37,627 bases of DNA from DASPKX01 sp035627835 (GCA_035627835.1 DASPKX010000103.1:1-37627), one strand, 5' to 3'. Shown: positions 24,946 to 33,384, counted from the first letter of the stretch. Translations and numbers: made by a program. Notes: generated by a model not told the origin, from the letters alone.

Positions 24946-25488
24946 ATGAAGAACCGAATTGCCTCTGAAAAAATGTCCTGGCGCTTGCCCGTGCGGTGCT
25001 CGCTGGGTGAATTTGTCGCTACTTTTACGGCAGAAGGGCTATCGGAACTCGATTTTCCCGGCTCCCAGGTTGAGGGCGCCGTTACAAACGCGCCGCAGGA
25101 GGTCCAAGGTTGGGCAAAGTTGGTTGAGCGCGCGTTGGCGGATGTGCTCGCTGGCAAGCCGCCAGGAGCGCTGCCGCCGCTGGCCTTCGCGCGCGGGACG
25201 GATTTTCAAAAAGCGGTTTGGCGCGAGCTGCAGGGGATTCCATTGGGCAAGACAATTTCTTACGGGGAAATCGCGGCGCGTCTCGGAAAGCCTGGAGCCG
25301 CTCGCGCTGTGGGGGCGGCTTGCGGCGCGAACCCAATTCCTGTTCTGGTGCCCTGTCACCGCGTTCTCGCGTCCAATCGCAAGCTGGGCGGGTTCTCTGG
25401 CGGCTTGAGCATGAAGATTGAGTTGCTTGCGCGCGAAGGGGTGCGGGAGTTCGCCCGTGTGCGCGAGTTGCCGTTAAGGGGCGCGTGA
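24946..25488 (+). CDS. Methylated-DNA--protein-cysteine methyltransferase (Ogt-like)
   Basis: This suicide repair protein removes O6-alkyl groups from guanine. It has 180 residues from ATG 24946, 5 nt after the previous stop. The C-terminal domain has DFQKAVWRELQGIPLGKTISYGEIAARLGKP, then AVGAACGANPIPVLVPCHRV with the acceptor cysteine C137. LGGFSGGLSMKIELLAREG completes the active-site surroundings. The N-terminal domain is short, as in Ogt-type enzymes. Its TGA overlaps the GTG of panB (GTGA), so translation is coupled. Confidence 0.94.
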   Translation: MKNRIASEKMSWRLPVRCSLGEFVATFTAEGLSELDFPGSQVEGAVTNAPQEVQGWAKLVERALADVLAGKPPGALPPLAFARGTDFQKAVWRELQGIPLGKTISYGEIAARLGKPGAARAVGAACGANPIPVLVPCHRVLASNRKLGGFSGGLSMKIELLAREGVREFARVRELPLRGA

Positions 25489-26261
25489 ACAAGGCTGAGT
25501 GGATCAAAAGCTTCAAAGGCCGGGAGAAACTTCCCGCGCTCACGGCTTATGATTTCCCGCTGACCCGCATTTTGGATGAAGCGGGTGTGCCGTTCATCCT
25601 GGTGGGCGATTCGGTCGGGATGGTGGCGCTCGGTTATCCGGACACCACGCACGTCACATTAGCCGAGATGGAGCACCATGTTCGCGCTGCTGCGCGCGCA
25701 CAGCCCAAGGCGCTTCTGGCCGCGGATCTTCCTTACAAATCGTACGAGACCCCGGAGCAAGCTTTGGCAAGCGCGCGGCGCCTGGTCGCTGCGGGAGCGG
25801 AAGCGGTCAAAGCGGAAGGGGGGGCTGAGATCCTGCCGCAAGTTGAGGCAATTATTGGCGCGGGCATTCCGTTTTGCGGCCACTTGGGGATGTTGCCGCA
25901 ACACGTGATCGAAGAGGGCGGCTACAAGATAAAAGGCAAGACGGCCACTGAATTGGAAGCCCTCGTGGCGGACGCGCAGGCGTTAGAACGCGTAGGGGCA
26001 TTTGCCATCGTCCTTGAGTTGGTGACGCCAGCGACGGCGCGCGCCATCACTGAGGCGGTCGGCATTCCTACCATTGGCATTGGCTCGGGGCCCGATTGTG
26101 ATGGGTCTATTCTCGTTACGTATGATCTGCTCGGAATGTTTCCCTGGTTCACCCCGAAGTTCGTGAAACCTCGGTTGAATGCGGCTGATCAAATTCGCTC
26201 GGTGGTGTCCGAGTGGAAAAGTTCTGTCAGCGCGGGTCAGCCTCTCGCCCCAGCCAAATGA
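25485..26261 (+). CDS. panB: 3-methyl-2-oxobutanoate hydroxymethyltransferase PanB
   Basis: This enzyme makes ketopantoate, the first committed step of pantothenate and coenzyme A synthesis. It has 258 residues, with LTAYDFPLTRILDEAGVPFILVGDSVGM at the N-terminus, DTTHVTLAEM, AADLPYKSYETPEQAL, VKAEGG, FCGHLGMLPQ, and LVTPATARAITEAVGIPTIGIGSGPDCDGSILVTYDLLGM. The Mg-binding and catalytic acidic residues of the family are present. It starts with GTG inside the stop of the ogt-like gene. Its own stop overlaps the ATG of moaC by 4 nt. Confidence 0.97.
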   Translation: MNKAEWIKSFKGREKLPALTAYDFPLTRILDEAGVPFILVGDSVGMVALGYPDTTHVTLAEMEHHVRAAARAQPKALLAADLPYKSYETPEQALASARRLVAAGAEAVKAEGGAEILPQVEAIIGAGIPFCGHLGMLPQHVIEEGGYKIKGKTATELEALVADAQALERVGAFAIVLELVTPATARAITEAVGIPTIGIGSGPDCDGSILVTYDLLGMFPWFTPKFVKPRLNAADQIRSVVSEWKSSVSAGQPLAPAK

Positions 26262-26719
26262 GCAAGCTCTCCCATTTAAATGCGGCGGGGGAGGCTTCGA
26301 TGGTTGATGTCTCCGCTAAACCGCCCCTTTTGCGTGAAGCGGTGGCCCGCGGGGAAATCCGCCTGAAGCGCGAGACGCTCGATCTCATTCAATCGAACGG
26401 CATTCCGAAAGGCGACGTGCTCGCGACCGCCCGCCTGGCGGGAATCATGGCGGCAAAACGGACGGGCGAACTTATTCCCCTTTGCCATCCGCTGCCAATC
26501 ACGCATGCCGAAGTGGTGTTCGAGATACCGGTTGAAAAGGATCGAATTGTAATCACAGGAACGGCTCGTGTGGTGGGCCCCACGGGTGTGGAGATGGAAG
26601 CCCTTACCGCCGTCAGTGTGGCCGCGCTTACCATCTACGACATGTGCAAAGCGGTGGATAAAGAAATGGTGATCACGGCGGTGCAGTTGGTTTCCAAAAC
26701 CAAAAAACCCCTTGCATAG
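26258..26719 (+). CDS. moaC: Cyclic pyranopterin monophosphate synthase MoaC
   Basis: 153 residues. It acts with MoaA to turn GTP into cyclic pyranopterin monophosphate, the first stage of molybdenum cofactor synthesis. Conserved features are SHLNAAGEASMVDVSAKP, KGDVLATARLAGIMAAKRTGELIPLCHPLPI, and GPTGVEMEALTAVSVAALTIYDMCKAVDK. The ATG at 26258 forms ATGA with the panB stop. No other molybdenum cofactor gene is in the window, so MoaA and later enzymes must be encoded elsewhere. Confidence 0.97.
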   Translation: MSKLSHLNAAGEASMVDVSAKPPLLREAVARGEIRLKRETLDLIQSNGIPKGDVLATARLAGIMAAKRTGELIPLCHPLPITHAEVVFEIPVEKDRIVITGTARVVGPTGVEMEALTAVSVAALTIYDMCKAVDKEMVITAVQLVSKTKKPLA

Positions 26720-26741
26720 CCTTGCGCGGGGTTCGACGAAT

Positions 26742-28019
26742 ATGAATCGGCGCACATTTCTCCAATCTACCGTCGCAGCCGCTCTCGCGGCGGCCATCCA
26801 AGGAGCAGTCCCTGCGCGCCGCCCGTGCATTCTGCTGCGCTCCTCCTGGCAAGTGGTGAACATCGGAGACATCGCCCATACGCCCGGCGTGCTTGCCTTG
26901 CTGGAAAAGCATATCCCCGAAGCGGAGGTGATCTTGTGGGCCTCGAGCGACCTCTCGCCGGAAGTTGCGGCTATGGAGCATCGCCGTTTTCCCAAGCTGC
27001 GGATCGTCAAGGGGAGCATTCGTGAGGACGGAACGGTCACGGACAAAGCTCTTGAGGAAGCCATTCAGGAAGCCGATTTCCTCCTGCACGGTTCAGGCCC
27101 TTCCTTGGTGGCCGCAAAAGATGTCGCCGCTTTTATGAAACTGACGGGCAAGCCGTTTGGAGTCTATGGCATCACGCACGGCTCCTTCTTCACGAGTCGC
27201 ACCGACAAGGATTTATTGAGCAAGGCGAAGTTCGTCTTCTTCCGCGACTCAGTTTCGCTCGCGCACGCCCGCAAGGAGGGAGTCACAGCGCCTGTGATGG
27301 AGTTCGGTCCCGACGGCGCTTTCGCTTGTGACCTGCGGAATGATGCCGCCGCCGAGCAGTTTTTAAAAGCGAGCAAGCTTCAGGAGGGAAAGTTTGTTTG
27401 CTGCATTCCACGCCTGCGCTACACGCCGTATTGGGAAATGCGCGGCGAAGCAATGACCGCGGAGCAACGCCGCCGTCACGCGCGGAACGAAGCGATGGCC
27501 GAGCATGACCATGCGCCGTTGCGTGAAGCAATCCGCGCGATTGTGAAGGAAACGGACTTCAGAGTTCTCCTTTGTCCCGAAGACAAAAGTCAAATGGCAG
27601 TAGGCAAGCGTTGGATCCTGGAGAAGTTAGCGCCCAGTGAGCGTCAGCGGGTGGTTTGGAGGGAGGAGTTCTGGCTCACGGATGAGGCTTTGAGCACGTA
27701 TGTCCGCAGCGCTGGGTTGTTTGGTTTGGAGATGCACTCGCCTATCATGTGCATCGGCAATGGCGTTCCAGCGATTGTCTGCCGTTTCGAGGAGCAAACC
27801 AGCAAAGGCATCATGTGGCGTGACATTGGACTGGGGGACTGGCTGTTCGATTTTGATCGGGAAGAAGATATTCAGCGATTTACGCCAACGGTGCTGGAGA
27901 TGTTATCGAACCGTGCAGGAGCGTTGGCCAAGGTCAACCAAGCGCAACAATTCGTTCAGCAGCGCCAACGCGAGACTATGGCTCACGTGTCGAAAAGCGT
28001 GGCGGAGAACCAGAGCTGA
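26742..28019 (+). CDS. Tat-exported polysaccharide pyruvyl transferase family protein
   Basis: 425 residues from ATG 26742. The N-terminus is a Tat signal (MNRRTFLQSTVAAALAAAIQ). The body matches the pyruvyltransferase fold (CsaB/EpsO-like): INIGDIAHTPGVL-type start (here VVNIGDIAHTPGV), FLLHGSGPSLVA, GVYGITHGSFF, FFRDSVSLAHARKEG, DGAFACDL, and the C-terminal FGLEMHSPIMCIGNGVPAIV. Such enzymes add pyruvate ketals to sugars or cleave related groups. Export by Tat is unusual, because the phosphoenolpyruvate donor is cytoplasmic, so a different reaction is likely. It starts 22 nt after moaC, at the end of the run. Confidence 0.82.
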   Translation: MNRRTFLQSTVAAALAAAIQGAVPARRPCILLRSSWQVVNIGDIAHTPGVLALLEKHIPEAEVILWASSDLSPEVAAMEHRRFPKLRIVKGSIREDGTVTDKALEEAIQEADFLLHGSGPSLVAAKDVAAFMKLTGKPFGVYGITHGSFFTSRTDKDLLSKAKFVFFRDSVSLAHARKEGVTAPVMEFGPDGAFACDLRNDAAAEQFLKASKLQEGKFVCCIPRLRYTPYWEMRGEAMTAEQRRRHARNEAMAEHDHAPLREAIRAIVKETDFRVLLCPEDKSQMAVGKRWILEKLAPSERQRVVWREEFWLTDEALSTYVRSAGLFGLEMHSPIMCIGNGVPAIVCRFEEQTSKGIMWRDIGLGDWLFDFDREEDIQRFTPTVLEMLSNRAGALAKVNQAQQFVQQRQRETMAHVSKSVAENQS

Positions 28020-28060
28020 GCTGGTTTAGTTCGTGGATCTTTGCTCCGTGGTGTCGGTGC

Positions 28061-28279
28061 TCACTCGCGCCGGAGATAAATATAAAACACCATCCCGAAC
28101 GCTGCGACCGAACCCAGTAGGCAGCAAAACACCCCCGCTCCGGTTTCCATGCTCATGGCCTTGAGAATGCCGACTGCGCCGGCGACGAGGCAGCCGATCA
28201 CTGCCAAACCAACCGCCATTGCCGCTGACGAATGAGTTTCCGTGGAGGAGATTTCTCGAATGTTTGCCTGGGTCGTCAT
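28061..28279 (-). CDS. Small two-span membrane protein (72 aa, unknown)
   Basis: 72 residues. The N-terminal ~20 are polar (MTTQANIREISSTETHSSAA). Two membrane helices follow, at about 21-41 (MAVGLAVIGCLVAGAVGIL) and 47-68 (GAGVFCCLLGSVAAFGMVFYIYL), ending LRRE. No family was recognised. The ATG is clear, and the hydrophobic pattern supports a real gene. It is convergent with the pyruvyltransferase-like gene, 41 nt apart. Confidence 0.6.
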   Translation of the reverse strand: MTTQANIREISSTETHSSAAMAVGLAVIGCLVAGAVGILKAMSMETGAGVFCCLLGSVAAFGMVFYIYLRRE

Positions 28280-28452
28280 AGCGGTGATGATTTCCAGTAA
28301 AGCAGCTAAAGGTCAATCATCTACGAGGCAGATCCAAAATGGAAGCATGGTTCCGATCGATAGTAGCGAGGGAAAGCTGAACATCCGGATCGCAGACTTG
28401 ATTTAAGAAAATACTCAAACTCTGCCCCGGCTCTCAACCCACGATGGGCGAA

Positions 28453-29012
28453 TTACTGCGATTCAGTCACAGTGTTCGTGGCAACGGGATTAGGAAAGAC
28501 GAAGGCTTCCGAAATTATTGAGGTGCTGGGGTGCTCCTGGAAAAGGTGTGGGAATCCTAAACGGCTTGCTACGCGACTCAACGCGCGCAGTTGGCTGTAA
28601 AGCTGTGTTTTTTGCACGCGCGGAGCGCAATCGAACTGAGCTGCCCATTCGTGAGGGCCAGCCGCGATCAAGAACCACTCCTGAACTCGTTCGCTATCAA
28701 ACACGAAAGCCTTGGATTCACCAGCGCCTAAGCTAACTGTCGCACCCACTTCTCCGTACGGGAAAGAGCCGGTCGGCATGCCATCGCGGTACATCTGCAT
28801 TGCAGGTTCAACAGCGCAGTTGTCAGCCCCGTTATAGAGAACAAACGTGTAACGAAGGAGACCGCTTCATTTGTGGTAATGCCTTGGAAATGCAGCGTGA
28901 TCGTTCCCTGCGGCTGCTTGGAGAAATGCGAGAGTGCCGCGAGCATCAGCAGAATTGCGGCCACGCAGGTGAACACTGCGACTATCGTTTTTCTTCGCCT
29001 CATCACGCGCAT
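28453..29012 (-). pseudogene. Frameshifted gene for a membrane-anchored protein of unknown function
   Basis: Two minus-strand frames make one protein. The upstream frame from ATG 29012 gives MRVMRRRKTIVAVFTCVAAI with a membrane helix, then KQPQGTITLHFQGITTNEA. Around 28845-28870 the sense passes to another frame that continues GLLRYTFVLYNGADNCAVEP, then MYRDGMPTGSFPYGEVGATV, an acidic/aromatic domain and an end at 28453. The first frame becomes unlike protein after the switch, and the second has a stop just upstream of it. That fits a one-base indel. The intact product would be ~186 residues with a periplasmic beta-rich domain. Either a true pseudogene or a sequencing error. Confidence 0.7.
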
Positions 29013-29063
29013 GAATCTGTGAGCCAAGGCACCACAACATTTTTCCGCTGAGCTTACTTTCGG

Positions 29064-29705
29064 TCAGTGCGGAGGAGGGGCGGCGAACGTCTCTAGTTCA
29101 CGTTCGGTTTTTACCGCCTGAATGGGAATTTGCGCCTGAGTGAGCTTTTGCACGACCTCGATCTGCGCGGGCGTGAGCGCGCCTGTTGCAGTCTCGAGGA
29201 ACAACACCACCGCTCCATTCGAAGTCTTCATGCGCTCACATTCCGCAGTGAATTCGTCGAGTGCGAGCGGCTTCGCATCCAGGTTGATGGATCCATTTTC
29301 CCCGATTTTCAGTTTCTTCCAGGACAGCGCCGCAGCCGTTAAGTTGATCGCTGCGGCATCATCGTTCTCGGAAACATTCCGGGAATTCGAGAGCCCTCCT
29401 GCAGGAAACGGGGTTCGATCCATTTCTCCCTGGGGCGGCTTTGAAGCGCCGTTGTATGCCATTGCAGGAGTGGCCTTAAGACGAGTTACTTCAGCTCGCA
29501 GACGCATGATCTCCCGCTTCTGAATCTCATTGTCGTCTAGCTCCTGGGTTGGCGTTCCCTCGGTGGCCAAGGGCAAGGAATCTGCCGCAGGGCTGCTGGC
29601 CGCATGCTGCGCATTCAATTTCTCCCGAAGTCGCATGTTGTCCCACGCAACGAAAACTAGCAAAGCGCAGATAACAAGTTCAAAGAGAGGGCGAATCTTA
29701 CGCAT
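29064..29705 (-). CDS. Membrane-anchored protein with short coiled coil and ExbD-like C-terminus
   Basis: 213 residues from ATG 29705, which puts the membrane helix at the N-terminus (IRPLFELVICALLVFVAW). A short coiled coil follows (EIQKREIMRLRAEVTRLKA), then a Pro/Ser-rich linker. The C-terminal ~75 residues run INLDAKPLALDEFTAECERM, a VVLFLETATG strand, and a final helix with AQIPIQAVK. Strand, helix and strand order resemble the periplasmic domain of ExbD/TolR, though no full signature is present, so this is an inference. An upstream in-frame start at 29807 would put 34 extra polar residues before the helix and is less likely. Confidence 0.6.
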   Translation of the reverse strand: MRKIRPLFELVICALLVFVAWDNMRLREKLNAQHAASSPAADSLPLATEGTPTQELDDNEIQKREIMRLRAEVTRLKATPAMAYNGASKPPQGEMDRTPFPAGGLSNSRNVSENDDAAAINLTAAALSWKKLKIGENGSINLDAKPLALDEFTAECERMKTSNGAVVLFLETATGALTPAQIEVVQKLTQAQIPIQAVKTERELETFAAPPPH

Positions 29706-30090
29706 AGTTGATGCTAATTTCCAAGAACCGCTCAGCAAGAGCAAAGTCCCCCTCAGTGCCCCAAAAAAATCTCTCCTCGACGGTTTTTGCCGGGGGGGGT
29801 CCGACACTGTGTGCCCTCTCGTAGGATCCCGAAAATGAATGTGCTATTACGCCTTTCCGCCCGCTCAATGAACACCTCCGACTATCGGGGGAATCCCGGC
29901 ATTTGCAGTTCATCCCGCCTTCTCGGACGCACGATGCGCCGGCGATCAACACGCAGCCAGACACGATAACCAACATACAAATTCCTTCGGAAAACACGCA
30001 TAAGCGCGCAAAACACGGTTTTTTTTGGAATGGGGGTGCGGGAATGCGAAAGTATGGATAAACAAAAAGGGGGGTTCCCGAACGAGTAGA
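29706..30090. other. 385-nt divergent region with a recurring AAACAC/T-run/G-run element
   Basis: No supported gene. An eight-G run lies at 29792-29799. A block from 29981 (ATTCCTTCGGAAAACACG, then ATAA, AAAACACGG, a T-run and an ATGGGGG tract) matches the reverse complement of the element near 19840-19878. A second G-run lies at 30069-30074. The region should hold promoters for the two divergent unknown genes. Confidence 0.6.
29981..30036 (+). repeat. Second copy of the AAACAC/T-run/G-run intergenic element
   Basis: Copy B reads ATTCCTT-CGG-AAAACACG-CATAA, then AAAACACGG, eight T, GGA and ATGGGGG. The first copy (minus strand, about 19836-19878) reads ATTCCTT-AAG-AAAACACG-ATAA, then ACACG, seven T, GTG and ATGGGGG. 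The order of blocks is the same and the only large difference is an ~8-nt insertion. Both copies lie upstream of a gene in the same orientation. Confidence 0.6.
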
Positions 30091-30639
30091 ATGTCGGAAT
30101 GCATCCAAAGCACAATGGAACACACCAGCTCTAAGAATCTCTTTCAGGCGCTCGCGGCATCCGCTCTCAAAAAGACGCGTGATGAGTATCGCTTTACTTT
30201 CGAGCGCACCTTTGCCTCAGGCAGAACAGTGAAGAAGGAAGGCAGCGTCTCGTTTGTGCGCGCACCGATGAGCATCTGCGTGATTTGGCGTGAGTTGGGC
30301 TCCAAAGGCTGGCAGGAAAGGAGGTCCGCACTCGAAGGCCCTGCGACTGAGAACCAAATCGGGCTGTGGCTTGCATCCCTTACGGCTCGATGTGCGCTTG
30401 GGCCTGCTGTGCATGTAGCCCTGCTGTTCGGTGAAGCTGAATTCTGGGACTTTGGCGCGCTGGAAACATCCGTCAGCGCATCCACGGCAAGGGAGTTTTG
30501 CTATGATAACGGAGAAATCCGCACCAGGATCCGGTGTGACGATTCTTTGCAGATCCTGGAGGTGATCGGCGAGATGTCCATTTCAACTGGCTCAGTGAGA
30601 GATGTGACGACGTTCACTCCGATTGCTTCGAGTGCTTAG
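30091..30639 (+). CDS. Hypothetical protein (182 aa)
   Basis: 182 residues from ATG 30091; an ATG at 30115 is possible. No signal peptide or membrane helix. The sequence is soluble and mixed, with alternating beta-like stretches (YRFTFERTFASGRTVKKEGS, then WRELGSKGWQERR) and a C-terminal LQILEVIGEMS. The pattern of beta strands with a curved-sheet look recalls outer-membrane lipoprotein carrier folds, but no motif supports that, so no function is given. The N-terminal methionine choice is uncertain because no clear Shine-Dalgarno is present. Confidence 0.6.
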   Translation: MSECIQSTMEHTSSKNLFQALAASALKKTRDEYRFTFERTFASGRTVKKEGSVSFVRAPMSICVIWRELGSKGWQERRSALEGPATENQIGLWLASLTARCALGPAVHVALLFGEAEFWDFGALETSVSASTAREFCYDNGEIRTRIRCDDSLQILEVIGEMSISTGSVRDVTTFTPIASSA

Positions 30640-30793
30640 CCCACGCTTAGGCATAAAGACCATGCCTCCATTTTTCATCTGTGTAATCTGCGCAATCCCG
30701 GTCCCGCCGAAGCCGTGCGCGAAGGCGGATCCGGATGTCCTGCTTCCTCCGGGGATTCTCAAGTTCTAATCGCCTTTGGCACAACCTGTGCTA

Positions 30794-31504
30794 ATGTTTC
30801 CCGCAACTAAACGCATCTCCTTGAACACGCACCTCCCAGCAGCACGCATCCCGCTGAACTCACGCGCTTTCACTCTAATTGAGTTGCTTGTGGTCCTTGC
30901 GGTGATTGCGATTTTGGCTGGGTTGCTTCTGCCCGCTCTAAGCTCGAGTAAAGCCAAAGCGCGGCAGATCAAATGCGTGAACAACGAGAAGCAGCTCGGG
31001 CTGGCATTCCGCATGTGGGCGGGCGATCGGGATGACAAATATCCGTGGAATCTGGCCGTGGCTTCCGGCGGGAGCATGGGCTCACCGGATTGGACGGATC
31101 ACTTCAAGGTCTGCTCGAATGAGATTTCGTCGCCATTGATCCTGCGTTGCCCGTCGGATTTGAAGAAGAAGAACGCGACTAATTGGGCGAACGCCACCGG
31201 GGACGGGAACGTGAGCTACTTCATCGGCGTTAAATCAACAGAGGATCGACCGCAAACGATTTTGCTGGGGGATTATAACGTGGCTGGCGGGACACCGGGG
31301 TTTGATCCTTCGTGGAGCCGCTATCTGGGTTCATCCATCGATGCGCGTTGGGAGACGAACCTCCACATTCGGCGGGGGAACCTGGCGCTCGCGGATGGCA
31401 GTGTCCATCAAACAAAGACCGAGCAGCTTCGGGCGCAGATCAGCGCGGCCTTTCAGGAAGGGGCAACCAACGTGGTGTTCTCGAAACCGCGTGGCATTTT
31501 CTGA
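30794..31504 (+). CDS. Pseudopilin-like prepilin-type protein (H-X9-DG)
   Basis: 236 residues from ATG 30794. About 25 residues precede the methylation motif RAFTLIELLVVLAVIAILAG, which is cleaved before the phenylalanine by prepilin peptidase. Then come ALSSSKAKARQIKCVNNEKQ, DRDDKYPWN, RCPSD and the H-X9-DG motif as HIRRGNLALADG. It shares this plan with the gene at 15849-16637. It starts the run with two phosphodiester-glycosidase-family genes, 8 nt before the first. That suggests it may help present or export them, although such linkage is only positional. Confidence 0.88.
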   Translation: MFPATKRISLNTHLPAARIPLNSRAFTLIELLVVLAVIAILAGLLLPALSSSKAKARQIKCVNNEKQLGLAFRMWAGDRDDKYPWNLAVASGGSMGSPDWTDHFKVCSNEISSPLILRCPSDLKKKNATNWANATGDGNVSYFIGVKSTEDRPQTILLGDYNVAGGTPGFDPSWSRYLGSSIDARWETNLHIRRGNLALADGSVHQTKTEQLRAQISAAFQEGATNVVFSKPRGIF

Positions 31505-31512
31505 GACTTCTC

Positions 31513-33384
31513 ATGCGCTCGTTGCTCACAATTTTGCTTCTCGTGCTCGGGTGTGCTGCACCGATGGCGGCGCCGATCGTCGGGCCTTGGGAGCCAAAGT
31601 TCAAAGGAGTGGAGCTTTCGATAGGCACCAACCTCACCGCCAGCGGAGAGTTTCGGAACCGCCAGGTGGTGTATGCGCTTCGAGTCGATTTGAAAGATCC
31701 CGACGTGAAGCTTTTCACAACGCCGCGTCATACGAACTACCTCGCGAACAGCCGCGAGGTCGGCGGGTTAACTGTCAGTGAGTTCGTAAAGAAATATCAG
31801 GTTCAGGCGGCGATCAACGCGAACTTCTTCAGCCCGCCCACCTATTACCTGCCTGCGGGCACAGCCATGGACATCAAAGGGCTCAGCATGAGCACGGGTG
31901 TGGTTGTATCTGCGCAACAGACAAGCGTCGAATCAGCCACGATCGCGTTCGATTCCAACAACGTCCCCAACGTGATCTTTACGAATTGGCCAGCGGTGGC
32001 GAGGGATGGGTTCTACAACGCAGTCACTGGCGATCAGCCGCTGGTTATTGGAGGCGTGAACGTGGCAACGACCAGCGATGTTGAGCCACGCACTGCCTTC
32101 GGGATTTCCGAAGACAAACGTTACCTCTTCCTCCTAGCTGTCGACGGGCGCCAGTCTAGTTACAGCGCAGGCGCGACGTTCCGGGAACTCGCTGCGTGGA
32201 TGCTCCTTCTGGGAGCCCATGACGCAATCGCCATGGATGGGGGTGGCTCAACCACTCTCGTCATGCAAAATTCAACCGGCACAGCCGTTCGCGTGAACAA
32301 GCCCAGCTCCGTTGCGGACTCAGGACGCGAGCGGACAATCGGAAGTCATCTCGGCATTTACGCCAAACCCGTTCCGGGTTTCGTGCACGAAATTGTCGCC
32401 ATCCCGGAGGACACTTACGCGACTATTTCGTGGCGGACGCTAAAGCCTGCCTCCTCTGAAGTGTTGTTTGGCCCTACTACTGACCTGGGCCAATCCTCTG
32501 GTGTTTTCACTAATCTTGATAGCTTTCATCAGGTGACTCTTGGATCGCTCCACCCTTCGACCGAGTATTTTTATGAAGTCATCTCAAGAGTGGGAGAAGA
32601 AACCCACCGATCGCCGCTCCTGCGATTCATGACCACGAATTATGTCACCACGAACGAGCTGATCAGCCTCACGAATAGCTGGAGGTTCACTGCAGAACCT
32701 CAGGAAAGCAGCGCCTGGACCAGGGAGGGCTTTGACGACACCGTCTGGGGCGAGGGGAACGGGTTGCTTTGGATCGATAGACGAATGACGTGGCCTTCGG
32801 AAGTGGAGCCTAAAGGCACCGAGCTACCTGGGGATCCTGCCAATGATGGTGGTCCGCACGTAACATATTACTTTCGTGCGCCGCTCACGCTCCACTTGAT
32901 GAAGGCCAGCAGCTCACTCGTTTTCCGGGGTCGGTTCGACGATGGTGCGGCGATCTATCTAAACGGAGAGTTGATCTACCAGGTTAGAATGCCAGAGGAG
33001 CCCTTCACATCAAGCACGGTGGCGACTGGGTTTCCGTGTGAAGGAGACGCCACTTGCGATGAAGAGTTCCGTTTTGCTTTGGAGTCGCTACAAAGCGCGT
33101 TGGTTGGCGAGAATACCTTGGCCGTAGAGGTGCATAATTATCACGGGCAGAGTCCGGACGTAACGTTTGGGCTTGCAGTGTACCGCGTCGTCGCGGCGGA
33201 GCGGCCGCGCCTCGAGGTAAGTTACTCCCCGTCCGGCGTGGAGCTGCGCTGGAACAATCCGGGCATGCGGCTTCAATCTGCGGCCAATCTGCCCGGTGAC
33301 TGGTCTGACGTCGCAGGAGTCACAGGAACGACAGTGACAATTGAGCCGACTTCGGCAGCCCGCTTCTTCCGCTTACGCAGATGA
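31513..33384 (+). CDS. Secreted multidomain protein with phosphodiester glycosidase (NAGPA/DUF2233) domain
   Basis: 623 residues from ATG 31513, which exposes the signal peptide MRSLLTILLLVLGCAAPMAA. Domain order: (1) a phosphodiester glycosidase domain at about residues 25-290, with INANFFSPPTYYL, AMDIKGLSMSTG and the family motif AMDGGGSTTLV. (2) A fibronectin-type/purple-phosphatase-like beta domain, TYATISWRTLKPASSEVLFG to FYEVISR. (3) A beta-sandwich with FRGRFDDGAAIYLNGELIY and EVHNYHGQSPDVTFG. (4) A C-terminal tail domain ending RLQSAANLPGDWSDVAG, then ARFFRLRR, a form common in Verrucomicrobiota. The stop overlaps the next start (ATGA). Confidence 0.85.
   Translation: MRSLLTILLLVLGCAAPMAAPIVGPWEPKFKGVELSIGTNLTASGEFRNRQVVYALRVDLKDPDVKLFTTPRHTNYLANSREVGGLTVSEFVKKYQVQAAINANFFSPPTYYLPAGTAMDIKGLSMSTGVVVSAQQTSVESATIAFDSNNVPNVIFTNWPAVARDGFYNAVTGDQPLVIGGVNVATTSDVEPRTAFGISEDKRYLFLLAVDGRQSSYSAGATFRELAAWMLLLGAHDAIAMDGGGSTTLVMQNSTGTAVRVNKPSSVADSGRERTIGSHLGIYAKPVPGFVHEIVAIPEDTYATISWRTLKPASSEVLFGPTTDLGQSSGVFTNLDSFHQVTLGSLHPSTEYFYEVISRVGEETHRSPLLRFMTTNYVTTNELISLTNSWRFTAEPQESSAWTREGFDDTVWGEGNGLLWIDRRMTWPSEVEPKGTELPGDPANDGGPHVTYYFRAPLTLHLMKASSSLVFRGRFDDGAAIYLNGELIYQVRMPEEPFTSSTVATGFPCEGDATCDEEFRFALESLQSALVGENTLAVEVHNYHGQSPDVTFGLAVYRVVAAERPRLEVSYSPSGVELRWNNPGMRLQSAANLPGDWSDVAGVTGTTVTIEPTSAARFFRLRR

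Noticed and set aside
28868..28877. Programmed ribosomal frameshift as the cause of the split gene
   Set aside because: No slippery heptamer or strong downstream stem was seen at the frame switch; an indel explains it more simply.
31312..31512. N-terminal extension of the first phosphodiester-glycosidase frame
   Set aside because: It overlaps the preceding pseudopilin-like gene in another frame and would bury the signal peptide that begins at 31513.
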